Of a stretch of 64,000 bases of DNA, positions 1 through 11,826 are shown piece by piece. The DNA lies in the NCBI GenBank assembly GCA_024734495.1, contig JALMQS010000102.1, forward strand, positions 6,455,202 through 6,519,201, in the 5' to 3' direction. A model generated the notes under the pieces. That model searched no databases, was not told where the DNA came from, and saw nothing but the letters and a program-made list of their open reading frames with translations. This DNA comes from Forficula auricularia. Taxonomy: Eukaryota > Arthropoda > Insecta > Dermaptera > Forficulidae. How positions within the stretch are numbered: position 1 is the stretch's first letter; each line of letters opens with the position of its first letter. Position numbers and translations under genes: made by a program.

Positions 1-128
1 AAAGTTGAAGAAAATTTCTAAAGCATGAATTAAAAAAAGTAATGTAAAAATTTGGATTTTTTTGGGTCAAGGCATGAACATTTTTCTCAAATGTGGGTCG
101 TAGTTTAAAAAGGTTAAGAGAACCACTG
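1..128 (+). mobile_element. hAT-type non-autonomous element, right end (left end outside window)
   Basis: The stretch ends in ggttaagagaaccactg, the reverse complement of the CAGTGGTTCT..AACC terminal inverted repeat common in hAT elements. Its last 120 bases match the right part of the complete element at 52371-52721 (shared blocks around gaagaaaatttct, gaacatttttctcaaat and ggtcg). The next 8 bases (129-136, ccgtaaac) could be its target duplication, but the other copy lies off the window. Confidence 0.7.
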
Positions 129-136
129 CCGTAAAC

Positions 137-296
137 CAGTGGCTCTTAACCTATGGGTCGCGAAGTGCGATTTTTTTTTAGATTTTAAAGTCTTAGAATC
201 TTGAAAATAAATTTTATCTACCATAAAGTGCTAAATTTATCAAATAATACCATTTTTTTTTAATATTGTAAAAACTAAGGTCCTTAAAACCTTAAA
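137..296 (+). mobile_element. hAT-type element, left end, same family as 52371-52721
   Basis: It begins cagtggctcttaaccta followed by gggtcgcg, matching the left end of the 52371-52721 family. It starts exactly 8 bases after the preceding hAT end, which is the hAT target-site length, suggesting two elements inserted head to tail at one site. I did not find a matching right end, so the boundary with the next repeat is approximate and the copy may be truncated. Confidence 0.5.
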
Positions 297-610
297 TATT
301 TATCAAGAAAGAATTTAATTAAGGTCAAAAATATAAGATTTTAGTAGAATATTTTTACATTGCATTTCAGATGGTTTCGTTGAACCCGAGTACTAACACG
401 CTTGCCGGGCTTGTTAGTTCGGCCCTCGAGACAAAAACACACTCTGATATTCAATATATTAAAGAGAAAAGGGTCGAACTAACAAGCCCGGCAAGCTTGT
501 TAGTACTTGGGTTCAACTCCTGATGGGACGAAACCCTCTGATATGCAATGTAAAAATATTCTACTAAAATCTTAGATTTTTGGCCTTAATTAAATTTTTT
601 CTTGATTTAT
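297..610. repeat. Fold-back repeat with tRNA-like arms
   Basis: Two arms of about 145 bases are reverse complements. The AT-rich outer part is near 297-372 and 540-610. The inner parts hold aagcccggcaagc, ttagtact and gggttcaac, which resemble a tRNA B box region. The arms point in opposite directions: minus-strand tRNA-like in the left arm, plus-strand in the right. A third single copy lies at 690-850. A paired tRNA-derived SINE is a plausible origin. Confidence 0.6.
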
Positions 611-689
611 TTGGTTTTCAAAATGAGTTATATTTTTGAAAAAAAATCATATAATTTTCAAAAAAAGATACTCAAATCTTAGGGTTAAT

Positions 690-850
690 TATTTTAAATA
701 TTTATTAGCGAAAATGAATTTAGGTCAAATCAAAGATTTTAATAGATATGATTATATTGCATGTAGGAGGGTCTTGTCCCCTCGGGAGTCGAACCCAAGC
801 ACTAGTACGCTTTCCGAGCAACTAGTCAGACCCTTGAGACCATCACCTCC
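690..850 (-). repeat. tRNA-like repeat, single diverged copy of the 297-610 arms
   Basis: On the minus strand there is a B-box-like gggttcgactcc preceded by an arm resembling that in 297-610. It continues into the same AT-rich flank (ttgcat..aaaatcttt..gacctaaatt). It is probably a truncated tRNA-derived SINE. No intact cloverleaf is visible, so it is not called as a tRNA gene. Confidence 0.45.
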
Positions 851-958
851 AAACATGCAACATATAACGAAAACCAAAAATTTTCACTCCATTCAATTCG
901 ATTGGAATAGTAAAAATTACTGCTTAACTGAAATAAAGATTTAGTAACGGACCATACC

Positions 959-1358
959 TACTGATGAGCAAAGCAAGACCAAAACAAATTCTGCTCATCA
1001 CTAATTAATATAGGCAGAGGGTGTGCTTGTAAAGTCTTCTATAGGGTGTTTACAAAGTCCTGTTCACTTTTAAGAAAAATATTATTATTATTTTGATTTT
1101 GAGTATTAATATTAGTGATGAGCAAAGCAAGACAAAGACCAAGACTGCAAGATCAAGACCAATTCTGCTCATCACTAATTAATATAGGCAGATGGTGTGT
1201 TTGTAAAGTCTTCTATAGGGTGTTTAGAAAGTCCTGATCACTTTTAAGAAAAATATTATTATTATTTTGTTTTTGAGTATTAATATTAGTGATGAGCAAA
1301 GCAAAGTCTTGGTCTTGGTCTTGCAGTCTTGGCCTTGGCCTTGCTTTGCTCATCACTA
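959..1358. mobile_element. Compound hAT-type element with three terminal-repeat blocks, 8-bp TSD
   Basis: The element is flanked on both sides by accatacc (951-958 and 1359-1366), a perfect 8-bp target duplication. Inside are three short blocks with ends like TAGTGATGAGC..GCTCATCACTA (959-1006, 1113-1177, 1287-1358). They are separated by two nearly identical spacers of about 105 bases. Each spacer boundary carries attaatat, so the middle 65-bp block is itself flanked by a perfect 8-bp direct repeat (1105-1112 and 1178-1185). It reads as an element that inserted into or amplified within its own copy. Confidence 0.75.
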
Positions 1359-1607
1359 ACCATACCGGAGGCAATTAAGTGAAATTTTTTCGTTAATAAA
1401 ATTGATTAAATATCGCGAGTTGATTTTGAGAATAAAATCTTTCTCAAATAGACACTCATTTCCATTCATTTAAATATTTATGTTTAGAATTATTTCATGA
1501 AAACAATATTTTCATTCATTCCTAAAGAAGCATTGAACCAATACCTATAGTTGTGTATAGAAAAACCAACCTATAGTTGTGTATAGAAAGAAAAGAAATG
1601 TCTGGAT

Positions 1608-2010
1608 CAGTGGTTCTCAACCTTTTGTGGGCCATCTTCCTTTCTTGAGGTTGACTATGACCTATCGCCCCCTTTTCATTTAGATTGTATGCCTAATTTT
1701 AATTTGAAGTAAAGTGTAATTAATAAAGTAGTTTTCTTATTTTCAACAATTTTATTACTGTATATAAAAATAACCAAAGCAGTTTTATCCGGTCACTCTT
1801 AAAACAATCGAATTCATAAAAAAAAAATTTTCACGACCCACTACACCCCTCTGTTTGAAAAGAACAAAGAATTGAAATAATTATTTTAATTTTTCCCTCT
1901 TTGAATACTCATCGCCCCCCCCTCCCCCAAATCGGACCAACTTATTTATTGCCCCCTGATAACCCAAATCGCCCACTTGGGGGCGATCGTCCGTAGGTTG
2001 GGAACCACTG
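1608..2010 (+). mobile_element. Complete non-autonomous hAT element (403 bp), 8-bp TSD
   Basis: The left end cagtggttctcaacctttt and right end ggttgggaaccactg are terminal inverted repeats. The flanks 1600-1607 and 2011-2018 are both gtctggat, a perfect 8-bp target duplication. There is no coding capacity. The right part contains a C-rich tract near 1914-1925 and cttgggggcgatcg. The intact duplication suggests a fairly recent insertion. Confidence 0.9.
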
Positions 2011-2018
2011 GTCTGGAT

Positions 2019-4366
2019 GGTCTTTGCCCTTTGAGAAGGAGAGTCGAGAGGAGGAGTTTGTGGAGGCTCCAGCCAGCGAGTGATGCTGCGGTCCAGGCAC
2101 TTTGGTCAACGGATAATCACTTTAACTAAATCACCATTAAATTTGATAAATTTTGTATTTCGCTAATTAATTCCGATTTTAATGGCTGTAAATCTTCAAG
2201 TTGGAGCGTTGCAATGCAAGCAAACAAATCGGGCTGTTACACTTTGGCAATAATAGGCAAATCGTGTTTGTGGTTCGTCAGGAAATGGAAGCAGACACAT
2301 ACATATGCGCAGAGAGCAGAGGAGGTAGAGTCTGCTTTATCTTAGAAAACTTCGGGATTCGAATAAATGGAGATCGTATTTTTTTTGAAGTGAAACTTCT
2401 TTAGTGACGTATCTGTTTGAATTTTTTTATTACGATAAAGGGGAAATGACTCAATAGAGGTGAAATAATAGACAAGTTTTGTTTTTATTTTTACTCGATA
2501 CGCCCGGGCGAGCCTATGAATTAACTCAATTTTTTTTTGCTCATTGTGTTGAAAACTTGCTTTATCAATGATCGAAGTTCTTATGGTAGTTCTTTCACAA
2601 ATGCAAAAGTTCAAGAAGTCTATATAAGTCATTAAAAACATAATAAACACACTTTTAAAATTTGAAGACGATTTACCAGACCATACATGAAATAATTGCA
2701 ATTAAAAATGGAATTTTTGTGCATATGGTAGCATGGGAAAGGGTGGGAAAGTGATCATTATTTTATTTTTTTTTCATTGTAGGACTTTGACCATCTTGAT
2801 GAAAAATTAATATTTGTTAGAATAATATATTCGGAGTAACTTAAAAAATTGAAATTATTTACCACGTAGTTTTGATAAAAAATTAAAAAAAACATATTTG
2901 GGGGATTATTTTTAGTGGAGGGATATAAGAACAGTCGCTTGGAAACGATCCATTCATAAAGAGGATATAGTAGTGTGAGAAGTACAGTCACGTTAGAAAA
3001 ACATAACCTAAAATTTTAGCACCGTTCATATGTATAGAGTGGTTACGAGGCTAAAACTTTTTGTGTGGATTGTCGCGAAAGAACTACCTTAAGCATGCAT
3101 GTTTATTTATTATTGTATTTATTATGTATTCAGAGTACTATTAAGAAAATTCATTCAAATATATACTTTTTATTTATTTTAGTTTTTTAAAGTTTTTAAC
3201 ATTGAAAATGTTTATATCGAGGTTAGTCTCAAAAATCGTCTCAAAAAGTCAAACGAAATATCATTGAGAAAAGGTATAACGAAAAAAGCAACAATTTTGG
3301 TCACGTAATACATACATATTTTTACTTTATATAAAGCAATTAATTGATGGCTAGGTCATCCTGTTATATATGTTTAAACAGGTATTATTATATAAATATA
3401 ATGTATACTCTAATTAGGTTATAGCTTCTTCTATTCATATGTATTGAAATATTTTAACAATTTCCATGTTCAATTATTCTATACATATAGAGTATTGAAT
3501 TCTAAAACAATAGGTAGCAAACTATTTTTTCACATTTACATTTTAATGATTTCAGAGATATAACAAGTGCAAAAACTAATTGCCATAACTAGCTTTTTGA
3601 AGGCCAATGTTTCGTGTTAAATTGGAGTCCCTATCTTTTTAAATATATATTAAAAAATAATTAAATATTAATAAAATATATATATATTTTTTTTAATTTG
3701 ATCTGTCAAAATACACGACTCGTAATTAGAGACAATTTCAATACTCAGTTCACTCTTGGTAATAACGTTTTTTTTTTTTTTTTTTTTTTTATCGAACAGT
3801 TTTGGATAGTAAGCAGAAAATTGACACAAAGGTCCAGCTAATTGACAGAAAATTGTTTGTCACATTTCAGCTCATTAGCTCGAACTGTTCAAGAGCTTCC
3901 CATTTATCGATTTCATTTTTTCGAAACCCGCCCAGCACCCGGAATGATTTAGTTATAATTTTGAAAATTTTGTGGTTAGAATATTTTTTACCACAACTTG
4001 GTATTGTGAAAATATTCATTTATTTTGGAATTTCGGCGGTTCAGTGGGAAACAACAAACGAGCCTCCTCCCAACGGAAATAACGATATATATAATACCAA
4101 TGAAAAATAATGAATGAAAAATAAAATGAACAATTTAATTCATTTTTGATTTACGCTCTACGCAGTCTGCACCAAAATGCAAGCCCAAAGAACAAACTCT
4201 CCATTTCTAAATTTTTAAAAGTGGGGATATTTTATAAATAGATTCTTTACCATATATCTCAGTCCCATAGAGAAATTGTAAAAAATATCAGTATTTAAGA
4301 ATTATATTCTAACCAGAACATCATGCGAATAAATAGACACAAATACATTCTCCACCCACACATATA
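2019..4366. other. AT-rich non-coding sequence
   Basis: I see no gene and no bounded mobile element here. There is a poly-T tract of about 24 bases at 3767-3790, possibly the poly(A) of an old minus-strand retroinsertion whose body I do not recognise. Short open frames in this stretch have no recognisable domains and look like chance frames. Confidence 0.5.
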
Positions 4367-5245
4367 CAGGGTGTATAGAAAAACCGTTCCAAGACTTCGG
4401 GACGTGATTCCTCGTTTAGATGAAAAGTTCCACTAAACATAGGTCCAAAAACGCTTCGTTTTCTGTCTGGCCTCCATTTCTTTTTTAAGAAAAACGTCTA
4501 TCTTGAGAACGAATGTAGATATCTTTATGAAATTTGGTCCATATGTACTTAACTACATTATCTACTATTTAAAAAAGTTCCTAAATTGCATCTTGAAAAT
4601 TTTCAAAATGGCGACCATTTAAATCTTTTAATTGTGAATAACTTTTTAATCTTTCATTTTATAAAAATTAGTAACATTAGATATAATGTTACCCCTTTTA
4701 CCGTGAACAGAATGACACCTTATTTTTCAAGGTCTGATAGAAAATAATCAAGTTATGACAAAATCTGTAAGAAAATAGGAGGAAATAATGTCGGTCTCAA
4801 AATTCAGTCTACGGAAGCCAGTTATGGTGCTTACACAAATTTTGTCATAACTTAGTTATTTTCTATCAGACCTTAGAAAATAAGGTGTCATTCTGTTCAC
4901 AGTAAAAAGGGTAACATTATATCTAATATTACTAATTTTTATAAAAATGAAAGATTAAAAAGTTATTCACAATTAAAAATTTTAAATGGCCGCCATTTTG
5001 AAAATTTTCAAGATAAAATCTAGGTACTTTTTAAAATAGTAAATAATTTAGTCAAGTATTTGTGTACCAAATTTCATAAAGATATCCGTTCTAAAGATAG
5101 ACGCTTTTCTTAAAAAAAAAAAAAAATGGAACGAGACAGATAGAAAAGGAAGCGTTTTTTGATCTATGTTTATTGGAACTTTTAATCTAATTTTGATGTG
5201 GGAAATCACGCCCTGAAGCCTCGGATCGGTTTTCTAAACACCCTG
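4367..5245. mobile_element. Long fold-back TA-inserted element (879 bp)
   Basis: It begins CAGGGTGTATAGAAAAACCG and ends CGGTTTTCTAAACACCCTG, flanked by TA on both sides (4365-4366 and 5246-5247). The two arms, each about 400 bases, are diverged reverse complements meeting near 4780-4810. No open frame survives. The layout fits a non-autonomous Tc1/mariner-superfamily fold-back. Confidence 0.85.
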
Positions 5246-6104
5246 TATATTTAATATATTTGTCTATAATTTTATTTGTTTGATAAATTGCTTGGTCTTT
5301 AACTTCATTTTTTTTAGTGATTTTCTGGATGCAATTCAGTAAAGAGCAATTAAACTAATAAAAGACCCGGCCATATTTCACTCACTCGATTCTCTGGCTT
5401 TTACCGTGGAAACGTTTCTGTCTTTTCCCTGTATTATAGAACTACCTTAGTCTTTGTTCTGAACATATAACTTCAATAAACCCCTCTAAAGCCTTATTTG
5501 TAAGAAACATGCGGTTTTCAAATAACACCCATTTGCTGAAAAAATGGATAAGAATCGAAGCAATTTTTTTATTTTTTTATCCCATGAAAAACTCGACTAA
5601 GCCCAAAATAATCAATAATTCGTTTAAAATTTAAATGTGATTCTCTTTAAGTTTGTATCTTATTAAGTTTACAATCTACAATGATCTGATAGAAGTGTAA
5701 ACTGACATTGTATTAAGAGTAAGAGATTTTGGATAAGACTGAATTTTAGGACCAAGCCTTTCAAAAAGTATCGTCCGCAGGGGAGGAGGGCAAAGCTTGG
5801 AGACAAATAATTACATGATTAAATTTGTATTTAAATATTTAATTTTTTGACAAGTAGAATAAAATAATACAGTAGTGCTTAAATACAAAAAGACATAAGG
5901 TAGATTAAACGTAGTTTAGTGAGGCCGGGTCGAAAGTTAGGGTTGTTACATAGTTATTTTTTTATTAAATCCCGGGGTGTGCACCCTCTTGACCCCCTCT
6001 GCGGACGCCCATGCTTTCAAACTATTTTTAAGTGTGATATCAGGTCTCCCTGAAGTTTCGACTCCTCTCCACATATACCTGTCCTGAGTGTGTTTAGCTG
6101 TTTT
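5246..6104. other. Non-coding sequence, nothing recognised
   Basis: Mixed AT-rich sequence. The part at 5760-6070 is slightly richer in GC (gaccccctctgcggacgccc) and may be an old repeat, but I see no ends, coding frame or RNA structure that I can name. Confidence 0.4.
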
Positions 6105-6312
6105 TACACAGATATACGGGACCTACTTTTTAACGCCGGATCCGAACGGCTAATTTGGAGAGATAACTAGGCTATTATACTCTTGGTAGGTTGCCATTGC
6201 TTTCCAAGAGGAGGCGACTGCAAATATCTGATCTGCCGAGACTCAGTCTCGAACTAGCGTACTTCGACTTAGCGACCCGACACTCTATTCACTGACCCAC
6301 CCACAGTCGCCT
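6105..6312 (-). repeat. tRNA-derived SINE, minus strand
   Basis: Read on the minus strand it starts near 6312 with an A-box-like gggtcagtgaatagagtg and a B-box-like agttcgagactga. A central block (ggaaagcaatggcaacct) follows. It resembles the central block of the SINE copies at 25446-25606 and 62214-62447. The 3' end and target duplication are not clear. Confidence 0.55.
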
Positions 6313-6823
6313 CTTTCAAACTATAGTCTCGAACAAATAAAATTATATATTATATAATTTGGGAAGTTGTTATTTCTGAAAATAGGCAATATTTTGTCGA
6401 ATTCATAAGTTAAGCAAATCGCTTGCAATTTCTGGAATCAAGAAATGTCATTATTATTTTAAACATATGTCAACTTTAATATAGACAAAGATATTAAAGT
6501 GGTAGCAGATACGCAAAAAAATTAAAAATGATATTTTTATTAAATATATTATACTCTCGATAATTTTTAACCAAAAAGTTTTATACCTATGCTATAAATA
6601 AAAAGCACATATGAATTAGATATGTACTTTTCTTTAGCTTAGATAAATAAAATATTAAATATAAATAGTTTGAATTCGTTACATAAAACTATAGCTAGAT
6701 TGAAATCATCAATGACATTTCTTAATTACGTAAATCGGCAAACAATTTGTTTAATTCATGGATTCGGCAAAATATTACGTATTTCCATAAATAGGTAATT
6801 TCACAAATTAGACATACTATATA
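6313..6823. other. AT-rich non-coding sequence
   Basis: No recognisable gene, repeat end or RNA. Two short fragments echo each other (ggcaatattttgtcgaattcat at 6385-6406 and a diverged inverse near 6755-6775), suggesting an old inverted repeat. Confidence 0.35.
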
Positions 6824-8076
6824 CCGGGTGAGTTTTTTATCTTGAGACACTCTTATAACTCAAAAACAGTCCATTATATGAAAAAAAGTTTCAAATAAAA
6901 GTTTATTTATATGGAGAGGGAAACTAAACGACGCTATTGTTTGTTTACCTAGAACAAGCTTTCAAGGGTATTTCAAGGTCAAGTTCTGTTTTTTAAATGG
7001 AAACCTATATATTTGTTTACATATTCTGAATCTAAGAAAAAAATTGAACAACTTTTATTAAAACTATTTTTTTATTCGACATCAAATAAACAAAATATTA
7101 AATCAATTAGATCTCAGAAAAAAACCCTAATAATTATTTTTAACAATTATTCAACTTAATTATCATATAATAATGATCAAATATTTAATTATTAAGTAAA
7201 TAATTTAATAATAATCAATAATTTAATCATTTTCCGACACTGTTCTGTGATATTCCATAGTGTTATCGCAAGTTTTCTGGATGAATTCCAGTTCCAATTT
7301 CGTTATTTTGGCATGTTTCAGTTTCTTCGTACCCTTTACATTTCTTGATGTTTTTTTTAACAGATTTACAACACAATAAAATGAAGCTTGTGAGGGTGTA
7401 TCCCTGTCAGGAAATGCTCGGCATCCATTTCAATGGCAGCCCCATATAACACTTCTTCCACATTCACCATAAATTATGACCATTTTAATTCTGTCTTCAA
7501 CAAAAAATGATCCATTTTTATTATGGTAATACAATATAACTATCTACTGGATTGACACGAGAAATAAACTTTTTTAAACTCAAGGATTTTAAATAGTTCT
7601 ATTAAGGAGAAAATAATCTATTAAATCTGTATATAACGAAGTTTTAATATCATTAAAAACACTTAATTTCATTGTTGGGACTTTTCGATTTAATAAATAT
7701 TTATTTAATAATTAATTATTTAATCATTATTATTTAATAATTAAGCTGAATAATTGTTAAAAATAATTATTAGGGTTTTTTTCTGAGATCTAATTGATTT
7801 AATATTTTGTTTATTTGATGTCGAATAAAAAAATAGTTTTAATAAAAGTTGTTCAATTTTTTCTTAGATTCAGAATATGTAAACAAATATATAGGTTTCC
7901 ATTTAAAAAACAGAACTTGACCTTGAAATACCCTTGAAAGCTTGTTCTAGGTAAACAAACAATAGCGTAGTTTAGTTTCCCCCTCCATATAAATAAACTT
8001 TTATTTGAAACTTTTTTTCATATAATGCACTGTTTTTGAGTTATAAGACTGTCTCAAGATAAAAAAACTCACCCGG
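6824..8076. mobile_element. TIR element CCGGGTGAG..CTCACCCGG with transposase remnant (1253 bp), copy 1
   Basis: The ends are ccgggtgagttttttatc and its near-perfect reverse complement, flanked by TA (6822-6823 and 8077-8078). The terminal inverted repeats extend for several hundred bases. The unique centre (about 7230-7560) carries decayed coding sequence on the minus strand. A second copy lies at 40624-42130. This fits a fold-back derivative of a Tc1/mariner-like element that kept only the DNA-binding part. Confidence 0.85.
7230..7540 (-). pseudogene. Decayed helix-turn-helix N-terminus of a transposase (DUF4817-like)
   Basis: The reverse strand from about 7504 reads VEDRIKMVIIYGECGRSV. 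After a frameshift it continues with ..DTPSQASFYCVVNLLKK. This resembles the EERVEMVLLYGEC..HPS..FYRLV..F pattern of the DUF4817 helix-turn-helix found at the start of many arthropod transposases. Frameshifts and stops break it, and the catalytic part is absent. The plus-strand copy at 41460-41715 is decayed in a similar way. Confidence 0.6.
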
Positions 8077-9405
8077 TATATATATAGATATATAAAATTG
8101 TATTTATTTTATTTAGATTGTCTAAAAGTGGGTGTTCTTTTTGATTTATTGTTATAAAATCAACATTTCTGTTTACTCCCGGAAGAAAACCTTTAGGTAT
8201 TTGAAATGTTTAATTCACAAGTGATTCAACCAACATTTGCTTTGAAATCATATTTTCTGTTTCTCGGAACAGATTTTAGAATTCTTTGCCATTGAATCGG
8301 AGCAATTTCTTTATATATAAATCAATATCCAAATATATATAGCTAGAAATAATAATTAAAACCTTTGTAATTTATATATAATAGAAATAAAAGCTTCTAA
8401 CATTGAATTTATTCCATAAATAAATTAATCTACCTGGCAAAATTTTCCATTCTTTTTTTAAGCATTCCAAATGTTGTAAATAACTTTCGTTTCCCCAATC
8501 AAAAGTAGCTTATTGCAGGATTGAAAATCGAATCCAGACTGTTGTCAAGATCTACTTTGGAGCACACTACATTGCTTTTAGAAGCCCAAGGGACAGAACC
8601 AACTTTACTGAAAATTTATTCTATTATTTAGAATCTGCCATGAAGGCGAGAGGTAGAAGTGGTGTATTTGGACACCCCTTATAAATTGTGAGTATTAGTC
8701 ACTACTATTGGATGGATATTGCCCCTACTTCTGAACGACAGCATTTTGTTTGGTTCCCATATTTTCACCCGCTATCAATAATGTATTGTGGGATTTTTGG
8801 TTGCTCCACTGATAAGCCACTGTCATTTTGGGTGCTGATTTATTCGAGTCATCTAAGCATTCAAGATCATCATTGATCATCGACCCGAGATCTCGCGAGC
8901 TGAGAGCGCTCGGCCTTTTGTATCATGAGTGCGAAAACAGATTATACCGATTAATCTAAATTCATCGCGGATTTTTGTGTCTGCTTTTAAGTGAATTCAT
9001 TCGGATTAGAAGAGAGCAAGTCGTTTGGCTCGAACACATTTCCGGTCTTTAAAAAAGTGGTTCTTGTAAAAGGCAAACCTAATTATATATATTAGCTTAT
9101 TAATTTTCAACGCTGTTTTATATTTTTTTTAGGCAACAAATTCTAAAATTATTAGGTAGAGAAGCAGTTGCAAATATGTTCTTAAATTTTGGAATATATA
9201 TATATAAATATACGAGCTGTTACGGATAGGGGCGAATTTCAAAAAAATCCTGAAATTACTTTTTAGTGATGGTGATTTATGTAGAATATTTTTAAGCGAA
9301 AAGCAATCAGAAATCTTTTCCTTCTATATAAATTGACTCATCAAATATAAATATATTTTGCACATGTTTACTCTCATTAGAGATTTAGCGTGGGGAGTAT
9401 ACCTA
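8077..9405. other. Non-coding sequence
   Basis: About 1.3 kb without a recognisable gene or bounded repeat. The 8520-9070 part is less AT-rich than its surroundings (for example gagatctcgcgagctgagag near 8886) and may be unique intronic sequence. Short open frames here show no known domain. Confidence 0.4.
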
Positions 9406-10230
9406 GCCGGGTTTGTAAGGAAACTTTTTCGATTTTATTTTTTTCAATAGTAAATTCAAATTAATGAATGGTGATTTTTTTTCCAATTCTAAGAGTAAAA
9501 GGAGGAAAAACACTTTCATTATGAATCTCAGAAAGTGATTTTTAACAACAAAATAAAACATAATCATTTTTTTTTCGTGTTATTTAAAAGTATCCACCGC
9601 CAAACTTTGTCAGAAAATAGTCTTCTATACTCTTTTACACTCAGGGATTTTTTCTCATTTTTTTTGAAGTGGTGGAACATTATGAAAAAAAATAAAAACT
9701 AATTTTTTTTACTAAAAAATATTATATGAAATTATAACTATGAGGGAAGATGTAGGTCACTTGGTAAACTAAAATTAAAAAAAGAAAAGAAGTAAATCCT
9801 TACAATACACCTTATATTCCGACGGGAAACTAATCAGGAAAGTACAGAATTATAACTCAAAATTGAATGCGGTAGGTAAAGTTTAATGACAAAGGGTAAA
9901 TACTTACAAAGAAACTGGTGTAGGCGTGAGGCCAAACATGACAGAAATTAATCAGCTCTTACAGGGAATACAATTGACCCATATACTGCTAGAGAAATAT
10001 ATAGAAAATAATTTTTCAAATGAAAAAACACAACTTTCTAAAAATTAATAATGCATTACTTCAAAAGATAAAGGCCTCCGGCTCCAGCGCTCTTGCACCG
10101 AGCAATTCAAACATATGAGAGTGAAATTGTTCTGTAGCGAAGTCTGAAAAATCGATTATTCCAAAGATTCCGTCACTACTTTATCTATTCCATTCCTCCT
10201 TAATATGATTTCTAAATTCTCAGCCAGGAT

Positions 10231-10520
10231 AATTTTTATTCTTTAAAGAATTTGGTGTCGGTTCTAGGTGAAATATTTACGATAATGGGGTATAAATATA
10301 TTTTTCTAGGTGGTTTTACAAATAAAACAAATATATGTTTTGGAGTTTATCTTGATATATACTTGCATATCATCAGGAGTTACAAAAGAAAACGTTTTCT
10401 TTTTGTAACTTGATGATGGGCTCATAACCCGAAATATATATCAAGATATAAACTCAAAACATATATTTGTTTTATTTGTAAACCCACCTAGAAAAATATA
10501 TTTTTACTTATTATCTAGGA
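10231..10520. repeat. Fold-back repeat, family G, copy 1, with hammerhead-like hairpin
   Basis: Arms around 10292-10372 and 10435-10506 are reverse complements (ttttctaggtgg..acaaataaaacaaatatatg). The left side begins ctttaaagaatttggtgtcg, shared with the copies at 15777-15926 and 61860-61990. In the right arm, 10410-10434 reads UUGAUGA-U-GGG-loop-CCC-GAAA, a hammerhead-like core with one change in the first box. Confidence 0.65.
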
Positions 10521-10558
10521 TAATTTTTATTCGACTAAAACTTGTTTGGACTTGTCGC

Positions 10559-10582
10559 TGGAGAGAGAGAGAGAGAGAGAGA
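10559..10582. repeat. (GA)n microsatellite
   Basis: About eleven uninterrupted GA units. No other feature is tied to it. Confidence 0.9.
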
Positions 10583-10998
10583 CAGTGATTCTTTATTCCT
10601 TCTATCCGCTCCCTTGGGGGTCATTTTAATTGCATTTCTTCATAAATAGAATGTGTAATTCTATTAGTAGCAATAGAAATCTTATCTTCGTGAAAAAAAA
10701 TTGAAATTGAGATTTTTACATATAAGAATTTAAATATGTTTATGTTTCAATATAGCTATAAGTATTCAAAAAATTTTAATTTGAAAAAAATTAGTTTTTA
10801 TTTTTTTTCATAATGTTCCACCACTTCAAAAAAAAATAGAAAAAATTCCTGAGTTTAAAAGAAGTATAGAAGACATTTTCTGACAAAGTTTGGCGGTGGA
10901 CACTTTTAAATAACACGGTAAAAAAATGATTATAGTTTTATTTCTGTTCTTAAAAATCGACTTTCCACCTGAGATTCATAATGCGAAAGTGTTTTTTC

Positions 10999-11098
10999 NN
11001 NNNNNNNNNNNNNNNNNNNNNNNNNNNNNNNNNNNNNNNNNNNNNNNNNNNNNNNNNNNNNNNNNNNNNNNNNNNNNNNNNNNNNNNNNNNNNNNNNN
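10999..11098. other. Assembly gap of 100 N
   Basis: Exactly 100 N, the usual placeholder for a gap of unknown size. The 260 bases before and after the gap are near-identical direct copies. Open frames crossing the gap are meaningless. Confidence 0.98.
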
Positions 11099-11826
11099 TA
11101 TGTTTCAATATAGCTATAAGTATTCAAAAAATTTTAATTTGAAAAAAAAATTAGTTTTTATTTTTTTTCATAATGTTCCACCACTTAAAAAAAATGAAAA
11201 ATTCCTGAGTTTAAAGAAGTATAGAAGACATTTTCTGACAAAGTTTGGCGGCGGACACTTTTAAATAACACGGTAAAAAAAATGATTATAGTTTTATTTC
11301 TGTTCTTAAAAATCGACTTTCCATCTGAGATTCATAATGAAAGTGTTTTTTCGTCGCTTCTACTCCTAAGAATTGCAAAAAAATCACCATTCATTAATTT
11401 TGAATTTTACTATTAAAAAACAGAGTTTTTTTTTTTGAAAATCTCGAAAATCGTTTGAGATAAAGAGCTAAAAATTTAGATGAATTATTTTTATTTAATG
11501 TCAAGTGAAAATCGAAAAAGCCGCGGGGGCAGATTTCCCATACAAACCCGTTCAGACTCTTTAAAAAAATCCATTAATTGTTTTTTAGATATTTGTATTT
11601 AGAATTTTTTGAAACAAAAAGCAAATAGATATCTTATCCTTCTTAGTAGATATTACCAAATCAATTATTAATACATTTTGACCCTATTGACTTTTTAAGA
11701 GTTAACATTTCAAAAATTCCTTTCTTATATTTCACTTTTACGGATCTAGTAAGACATAACTGAATGTTTCTAAATTCAGTTATGAACCTCTAGTGGCGCT
11801 GGTGTGGGAGTGTTAACTTAAATTAA

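Larger units (their letters stand above)
9406..11549. repeat. Large inverted repeat with internal gap
   Basis: The left arm (about 9406-9715) and right arm (about 11130-11549) are reverse complements. Shared blocks include tttgtcagaaaa..cttctata, gtggtggaacattatg and the outer agccgggtttgtaagg. The right arm is present twice, before (10735-10998) and after (11099-11365) the run of N. The loop between the arms contains the separate fold-back at 10231-10520. It is probably a fold-back transposon with another inserted in it, but the terminal duplications are not clear. Confidence 0.65.

Noticed and set aside
3767..3790. Poly-T as the tail of a named retroelement
   Set aside because: No target duplication or recognisable body next to it.
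4367..5245. Host gene pair with inverted promoters
   Set aside because: The symmetry is explained by a fold-back element with TA flanks; no open frame exists.
10926..11264. Open frames crossing the N run
   Set aside because: They exist only because N is read as an unknown residue.
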